Shown here piece by piece: positions 7,217 to 11,088 of a stretch of 11,088 bases of DNA. The notes beneath the pieces are model-generated. The model worked only from the letters and a program-made list of their open reading frames with translations, did not search any database and was not told where the DNA came from. The translations under genes and the position numbers were made by a program. The number at the start of each line of letters is the position of its first letter. The first letter of the stretch is position 1. Source of the DNA: Candidatus Zixiibacteriota bacterium. Its GTDB lineage: Bacteria; Zixibacteria; MSB-5A5; GN15; FEB-12. Location of the stretch: contig DAOWMZ010000028.1 in NCBI GenBank assembly GCA_030642845.1, forward strand, positions 1 to 11,088, written 5' to 3'.

Positions 7217-8352
7217 AGATCCACGAGTATCAAGCAAAAGACCTTTTTGCTGAGGCAGGTATTCCTGTACCACCTGGTGAGGTGGCAACAACTCCTGTGG
7301 AAGCATTTGAAATTGCCGAACGTATTAATCGACCGGTTATGGTTAAATCCCAGGTCCATGTTGGTGGTCGGGGGAAAGCCGGTGGTGTTAAGTATGCGGA
7401 GAACCCTGAAGCGGCCAAAGTTCTCGCTGCGAATATTCTCGGAATGGATATTAAAGGTTTGAAAGTTCAGAAAGTTCTGGTAACTGCTGCCGAGGATATT
7501 ATTTCTGAATCATATGTTGGTATCGTTCTTGACCGTGCCAGTAAAAAACCTGTATTTATGGTTTCACCGGCGGGCGGTGTCGATATTGAAGAAGTTGCCG
7601 CTAAAACACCGGAGAAGATTTTTAAACTTGAGATTGATCCGGTTCGTGGATTACAGCCATATCAGGCAAGAAATTTGGCTTATAAACTCTACCGTGATAT
7701 CAATCAGGTTCGCCAGTGTGCCAGTATCCTGATGAAACTCTATGAGGTTTTCTGGAAAGTTGATGCTTCTTTAGTGGAAATCAATCCGCTAATCACTAAT
7801 CCTTCATCACAAGTTGTCGCTATTGATGCTAAAGTTAATATCGACGACAACGCCTTGTATCGCCAGAAGGATGTGGAAGCCCTGAGAGATCTGGATGCAG
7901 AGAATCCTGCTGAAATTGCAGCCCGTGATGGAGATCTGTCATATGTTCCACTTGATGGACATATCGGCTGTATGGTCAATGGTGCAGGTCTGGCAATGGC
8001 CACAATGGATCTGGTTAAACGCTACGGTGGTGATCCAGCCAATTTCCTTGATATCGGAGGGTCTTCCAATCCTCAAAAAGTTGTCACCGCTTTGAATATT
8101 ATTACCAGTGACACAAAGGTCAGATCTATTCTGATAAATATTTTTGGTGGTATTACGCGTTGTGATGATGTTGCTAAAGGAATCGTGACTGCTCTTGAAG
8201 AGTTAAAACCAACTATTCCAATTGTGGTCAGATTAACAGGTACTAATGCAGATCAAGCCAAAAAGATTTTAGCAAAATATAAATTACCGCATGAAAATAC
8301 GCTTGATGACGTTGTTAAGAAAGCCATTGAAATGGCTAGAGTAGAAATATAA
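7213..8352 (+). CDS. sucC: Succinate-CoA ligase, beta subunit
   Basis: This 379-residue subunit, close to the usual 385-390, pairs with SucD in the cytosol to interconvert succinyl-CoA and succinate with formation or use of a nucleoside triphosphate. The N-terminal ATP-grasp part opens with [12 protein letters not shown] and contains [15 protein letters not shown] (44-58), Lys 45 and the glycine loop; SLVEINPL (186-193) and IDAK (204-207) supply likely metal-site residues. The C-terminal ligase domain has MVNGAGLAM (254-262), FLDIGGSS (278-285) and [10 protein letters not shown] (309-318). Pro 20 matches the ADP-using E. coli subunit, so ATP is the likelier product, by inference. GGAAG (7201-7205) seven bases before ATG is a good ribosome site inside the end of cca. 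sucD follows after 17 bases, and korDAB next suggests a shared 2-oxoglutarate-to-succinate module. Confidence 0.97.
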   Translation: MKIHEYQAKDLFAEAGIPVPPGEVATTPVEAFEIAERINRPVMVKSQVHVGGRGKAGGVKYAENPEAAKVLAANILGMDIKGLKVQKVLVTAAEDIISESYVGIVLDRASKKPVFMVSPAGGVDIEEVAAKTPEKIFKLEIDPVRGLQPYQARNLAYKLYRDINQVRQCASILMKLYEVFWKVDASLVEINPLITNPSSQVVAIDAKVNIDDNALYRQKDVEALRDLDAENPAEIAARDGDLSYVPLDGHIGCMVNGAGLAMATMDLVKRYGGDPANFLDIGGSSNPQKVVTALNIITSDTKVRSILINIFGGITRCDDVAKGIVTALEELKPTIPIVVRLTGTNADQAKKILAKYKLPHENTLDDVVKKAIEMARVEI

Positions 8353-8369
8353 ATTCGGGGAAAATAGAA

Positions 8370-9392
8370 ATGTCGATATTCATAAATAAAAAAACTAAGT
8401 TAATTGTTCAGGGAATAACCGGTCGAGACGGTTCTTTCCATGCTGAACAAATAAAAGCTTATGGTACGAATGTTGTCGGTGGTGTAACTCCCGGCAAAGG
8501 AGGTACCAATGTAGCCGGTATTCCGGTTTTTAATACAGTTGAAGAAGCAGTAAAGAAGACAAAAGCAAATACTTCAGTAATCTATGTGCCGCCGCCATTT
8601 GCAGTGGATGCGATTTTTGAAGCTGTTGCCGCAGGTATTAAATTGGTTATTTGTATCACTGAAGGTATACCCGCCAATGATATGATGAAAGTCTATCCTT
8701 ACGTTAAAGAAATGGGAGCTCGCCTGATAGGTCCCAACTGTCCTGGTTTGATTTCTGTTGACCAGGCAAAAGTCGGTATTATGCCGGGAACGATTGTGAA
8801 AAAAGGTGGTGTAGGTGTTGTCTCCCGTTCAGGAACTTTAACCTACGAAGCTATCTGGGCTCTCACTGAAGCCGGCATGGGACAAACAACCTGTATAGGA
8901 ATTGGTGGTGATCAGGTTATCGGAACCAACTTTATTGATTGTCTTGAGGCTTTCGAAAATGACAAATCGACCAAATCAATCGTTATGATTGGTGAGATCG
9001 GTGGTTCTGATGAGGAAGATGCAGCCAAATATATCAAAAAGTATGTGACTAAACCGGTGGTTTCCTTTATCGCCGGCCAGACCGCCCCTCCCGGAAAGAG
9101 GATGGGACATGCCGGAGCAATTATCTCAGGCGGTAGTGGAACTGCTGAAGATAAAATCAAAGCTCTTAACAAAGCTGGAGTACCTGTTGCCGGTTCACCG
9201 ACCGAGATTCCTATGTATCTCAAAGAACTGATCCAAAAAGCTAAAGAGAATAAAAAGGGCACTAAAAATAAAAAGAAAAGCTCTAAAAAATCCAAAGTAG
9301 TTAGTATTAAGAAAACAGCTACCAAAATAAAATCCACACGCAAGATGGTTGCTAAAGGAAAAAAGAAAACTGCTGTTAAAAAGAGAAAATAA
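8370..9392 (+). CDS. sucD: Succinate-CoA ligase, alpha subunit, with long lysine-rich tail
   Basis: Residues 1-290 are an ordinary SucD: CoA-binding [10 protein letters not shown] (15-24), TPGKGG (40-45), GPNCPGL (121-127), SRSGTLTYE (152-160), GEIGG (208-212), and the phosphorylated active-site His 247 in GKRMGHAGA. The family is normally near 290 residues. This protein continues for about 50 more (291-340) with 22 Lys, 2 Arg and a single acidic residue, interspersed with Ser, Thr and Ala like a histone H1 or HU tail. The core has every catalytic residue, so the enzyme should be active; the tail's role is unknown and could be nucleic-acid, membrane or partner binding. The tail is in frame, with no visible frameshift, and uses AAA/AAG. 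GGGGA (8357-8361), eight bases before ATG, is the ribosome site. The gene lies 17 bases after sucC and 53 before korD. Confidence 0.95.
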   Translation: MSIFINKKTKLIVQGITGRDGSFHAEQIKAYGTNVVGGVTPGKGGTNVAGIPVFNTVEEAVKKTKANTSVIYVPPPFAVDAIFEAVAAGIKLVICITEGIPANDMMKVYPYVKEMGARLIGPNCPGLISVDQAKVGIMPGTIVKKGGVGVVSRSGTLTYEAIWALTEAGMGQTTCIGIGGDQVIGTNFIDCLEAFENDKSTKSIVMIGEIGGSDEEDAAKYIKKYVTKPVVSFIAGQTAPPGKRMGHAGAIISGGSGTAEDKIKALNKAGVPVAGSPTEIPMYLKELIQKAKENKKGTKNKKKSSKKSKVVSIKKTATKIKSTRKMVAKGKKKTAVKKRK

Positions 9393-9411
9393 ATAAGACA
9401 TCCTGATAAAC

Positions 9412-9425
9412 GGTGTGGAAACACC
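9412..9425 (+). other. GNRA-capped hairpin between sucD and korD
   Basis: GGTGT (9412-9416), tetraloop GGAA and ACACC (9421-9425) form a perfect 5-bp stem in the 53-base gap between sucD and korD. The GNRA-class loop makes a stable small RNA hairpin. No U-run follows, so it is not a standard terminator; it might be an mRNA-processing or stability element that sets different levels of the two transcript parts. It ends ten bases before the korD ribosome site (GAGGAA, 9435-9440). Confidence 0.35.
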
Positions 9426-9445
9426 AGAAAATTTGAGGAATAAAA

Positions 9446-9712
9446 ATGAGTGCATCAACTGATGCTGCGGGTGGTACGACCAAAAAGCCCGCCTCTCAAA
9501 GCAAGTATGATTATTCAAAAGGTCCCGCCCCTTTGAATATTAATCTTGCCTGGTGCAAAGCCTGCAATATTTGTATTGCTCTTTGCCCCCAACAAGTATT
9601 CGAGCCTGACAGGGACGGAAAACCCGTTATAGCTCGTGCCGAAAACTGTACCCAGTGCACTATATGCTGGATACATTGTCCCGACTTTGCTATAACTTCT
9701 AACTATAAATAA
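9446..9712 (+). CDS. korD: 2-Oxoacid:ferredoxin oxidoreductase, delta (ferredoxin) subunit
   Basis: This 88-residue protein carries two [4Fe-4S] motifs: CKACNICIALCP (Cys 37, 40, 43, 47) and CTQCTICWIHCP (Cys 68, 71, 74, 78). This is the electron-transfer delta subunit that passes electrons from the thiamine-diphosphate site to ferredoxin. The first 30 residues are a polar, probably disordered leader (MSASTDAAGG...) before the ferredoxin fold; they do not resemble a signal peptide, so the protein is cytosolic. GAGGAA (9435-9440) five bases before ATG is a strong ribosome site. It precedes korA by 16 bases, the usual D-A-B order. By sequence alone it could be a PorD or VorD; the sucCD neighbours favour 2-oxoglutarate. 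Confidence 0.9.
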   Translation: MSASTDAAGGTTKKPASQSKYDYSKGPAPLNINLAWCKACNICIALCPQQVFEPDRDGKPVIARAENCTQCTICWIHCPDFAITSNYK

Positions 9713-9728
9713 GGAGGGACAGGAGAAA

Positions 9729-10865
9729 ATGGCAGAGAAAATGAAAATGTTGTTACAGGGAAACGCATCCTGTGTTCATGGTGCCCTGTATGCCGGTATG
9801 CAGTTTTTCGCCGGCTATCCTATAACACCCTCCACTGAAATTGCTGAGTTATCATCCAGGGAATTACCCAAAATAGGTGGTAACTTTATTCAGATGGAAG
9901 ATGAAATTGCCTCTATGGCTGCACTCATTGGTGCTTCGATCTCAGGTGCAAAAGTCATGACAGGAACTTCCGGTCCGGGTTATTCCCTAATGCAGGAAAA
10001 TATCGGTTATGCCTATATGACCGAAGTTCCGGTTGTTATTGTAAATGTACAACGAGGTGGTCCATCGACCGGTTTACCAACCAAAGTAAGCCAGGCTGAT
10101 ACAATGCAGGCCCGTTGGGGGCCTCATGGAGATTATAATTCGATTACAATTGCTCCCTCTACTGTTGGTGATACATTTTATGAAACTGTGAGAGCATTCA
10201 ATTTGGCTGAAAGATTTCGGACACCTGTGACATTACTTTTGGATGAAGTGTTAGCTCATTCACGAGAGATTATTGAAATTCCCGAAAAAGGGGAAGTTGA
10301 AATTATTAATCGTGTAAAACCTACTTGTAAACCGGAAGATTATTTGTCTTGCGAAATTACGGAAAATGGTGTTACCCCTATGCCAGCCTATGGTGAAGGG
10401 TATCGTTATCATTTGACAGGTCTGACTCATGATGAACATGGTTTCCCAACCAACCGTCCTGATGAAATCTTTCCCAAGATGAATAAGCTTAGAGATAAAA
10501 TCCTAAACTACACTGATGAAATAACTAAGATTCGTACAGAGACAATAGATGACGCAGACGTAATATTCATTACTTACGGTTCTGTTGCAAGAGCTGCTTT
10601 ACAAGCTACAACATTGGCTCGTGAAGCAGGGGTGAAAGTCGGATGTATCCAACTTTATACAATCTGGCCTTTTCCTGATAAAGAACTTCGGGATTTATGC
10701 TCCAAATGCAACAAGATCATTGTTGGTGAATTGAACATGGGACAGATCGTTCATGAAATCGAACGGATTCTTCCGAAAGATAAAGAAATTCATAGTATCC
10801 AGCGCTACGATGGAGAAATCCTTACTCCAATGCAGATGCTGGAAAAGCTTGAGGAGGTACTCTAA
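9729..10865 (+). CDS. korA: 2-Oxoglutarate:ferredoxin oxidoreductase, alpha subunit
   Basis: This 378-residue subunit belongs to the enzyme that interconverts 2-oxoglutarate plus CoA with succinyl-CoA plus CO2 using ferredoxin, in the cytosol. It shows GYPITPSTEIAE (29-40), QMEDEIASM (55-63), GTSGPGYSLMQE (79-90) and NVQRGGPSTGLPT (106-118) of the pyrimidine-binding domain, then the linker with HLTGLTHDEHG and a transketolase C-terminal-like domain (VIFITYGS... to IVGELNMGQ). It lacks the fused gamma domain found in longer homologues, so a separate korC is expected beyond the window. The ATG at 9729 has AGGAG (9721-9725) only three bases away and GGAGG (9713-9717) eleven bases away; neither spacing is ideal, but the N-terminus fits the family. 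2-Oxoglutarate specificity is inferred mainly from sucCD. The stop overlaps the korB start by one base (TAATG). Confidence 0.92.
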   Translation: MAEKMKMLLQGNASCVHGALYAGMQFFAGYPITPSTEIAELSSRELPKIGGNFIQMEDEIASMAALIGASISGAKVMTGTSGPGYSLMQENIGYAYMTEVPVVIVNVQRGGPSTGLPTKVSQADTMQARWGPHGDYNSITIAPSTVGDTFYETVRAFNLAERFRTPVTLLLDEVLAHSREIIEIPEKGEVEIINRVKPTCKPEDYLSCEITENGVTPMPAYGEGYRYHLTGLTHDEHGFPTNRPDEIFPKMNKLRDKILNYTDEITKIRTETIDDADVIFITYGSVARAALQATTLAREAGVKVGCIQLYTIWPFPDKELRDLCSKCNKIIVGELNMGQIVHEIERILPKDKEIHSIQRYDGEILTPMQMLEKLEEVL

Positions 10866-11088
10866 TGGCTACTGTAACAAAAGACAAAGCTCCCAAGCAA
10901 AAATCAGATGTAGCTCTTCATTATCTTCGCCCCGGTAAAAAACTCCCTCATGTTTGGTGTCCGGGATGTGGGATAGGTGTTGTTATGGGTGCATATATCA
11001 GAGCGATTGATAAATTGGGTTGGGATCGGGATAAAGTTGCTATGGTATCAGGTATTGGCTGCAGCAGCCGTATGCCGGTCTATATGGA
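10865..11088 (+). CDS. korB: 2-Oxoglutarate:ferredoxin oxidoreductase, beta subunit, 5' part
   Basis: The first 74 full codons are present before the window ends. The beta subunit binds thiamine diphosphate and iron-sulfur and forms the active site with KorA. Seen here are HVWCPGCGIGVV (29-40), whose CPGCG supplies cluster-binding cysteines, and VSGIGCSSRMPVY (61-73), the family motif near the cofactor. The N-terminus MATVTKDKAPKQKSD is a short polar, basic leader before the fold. GAGGAGG (10851-10857), seven bases before ATG, is the strongest ribosome site in the window. Together with the TAATG overlap with korA this implies coupled, equimolar synthesis. The gene is cut by the window edge, not broken. 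Confidence 0.93.
   Translation, partial: MATVTKDKAPKQKSDVALHYLRPGKKLPHVWCPGCGIGVVMGAYIRAIDKLGWDRDKVAMVSGIGCSSRMPVYM

Noticed and set aside
9240..9389. SucD tail as a separate gene or a frameshift product
   Set aside because: The tail follows the core in the same frame without a stop, and no alternative frame extends the normal SucD C-terminus; there is no ribosome site or start defining a separate small gene.
8912..9424. A hydrophobic 170-codon minus-strand frame that looks like a membrane protein
   Set aside because: It is antisense to sucD. Its Phe/Leu-rich stretches are the reverse complement of the AAA/AAG lysine codons of the SucD tail, so the membrane look is an artefact.
1..11088. 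CRISPR arrays, insertion sequences, prophage, tRNA or rRNA genes, toxin-antitoxin or defence systems
   Set aside because: No direct-repeat array, transposase or integrase motif, cloverleaf pattern or defence-protein domain was seen on either strand.

Overview
The window is an A+T-rich bacterial chromosome segment that is dense in genes and mostly housekeeping in content. The organism looks Gram-negative, because the minus-strand gene resembles a small outer-membrane beta-barrel. It uses ferredoxin-linked central metabolism, shown by a 2-oxoacid:ferredoxin oxidoreductase cluster. The gene mix (cyclic-2,3-diphosphoglycerate-synthetase-like GTPase, carbamate kinase, sucCD joined to korDAB) resembles uncultured FCB-group or neighbouring candidate-phylum genomes such as Zixibacteria. 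That placement is a hunch from gene content and was not tested.

Layout: (1) 1-789, the 3' two-thirds of tgt (queuosine tRNA modification). (2) 831-1445, a convergent minus-strand gene for a probable exported beta-barrel protein, with its own terminator in the 41-bp gap to tgt. (3) 1446-1769, an A+T-rich divergent intergenic region with a plausible promoter on each strand and a perfect TGTGA-N6-TCACA palindrome of CRP/FNR-family type. (4) 1770-3257, an NAD(P)-dependent aldehyde dehydrogenase of the semialdehyde-dehydrogenase type. (5) 3451-4797, a GTPase-like protein of the cyclic 2,3-diphosphoglycerate synthetase family (COG2403-like), followed by a hairpin terminator. (6) 4872 to the window end, a tight same-strand run: carbamate kinase, CCA-adding-type tRNA nucleotidyltransferase with an HD domain, sucC, sucD, ferredoxin subunit korD, korA and the start of korB. 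Gaps in this run range from a 4-base overlap to 53 bases.

How the genes work together: KorDAB (the gamma subunit is expected just downstream) would interconvert 2-oxoglutarate and succinyl-CoA with ferredoxin. SucCD would interconvert succinyl-CoA and succinate with ATP formation or use. Together they form an oxygen-sensitive version of this TCA segment that can run in either direction. Carbamate kinase upstream is a second substrate-level ATP/phosphoryl-transfer enzyme, and the cDPG-synthetase-like protein next to it may be a third phosphate-energy function.

The most unusual features are: a roughly 50-residue, nearly half-lysine/arginine tail on SucD; a bacterial cDPG-synthetase-like protein paired with carbamate kinase and carrying a non-canonical P-loop; the CRP-like palindrome before the aldehyde dehydrogenase gene; and a GNRA-capped hairpin between sucD and korD. 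No RNA genes, CRISPR arrays, insertion sequences or phage genes were seen. Nothing proves a wholly new multi-gene system.
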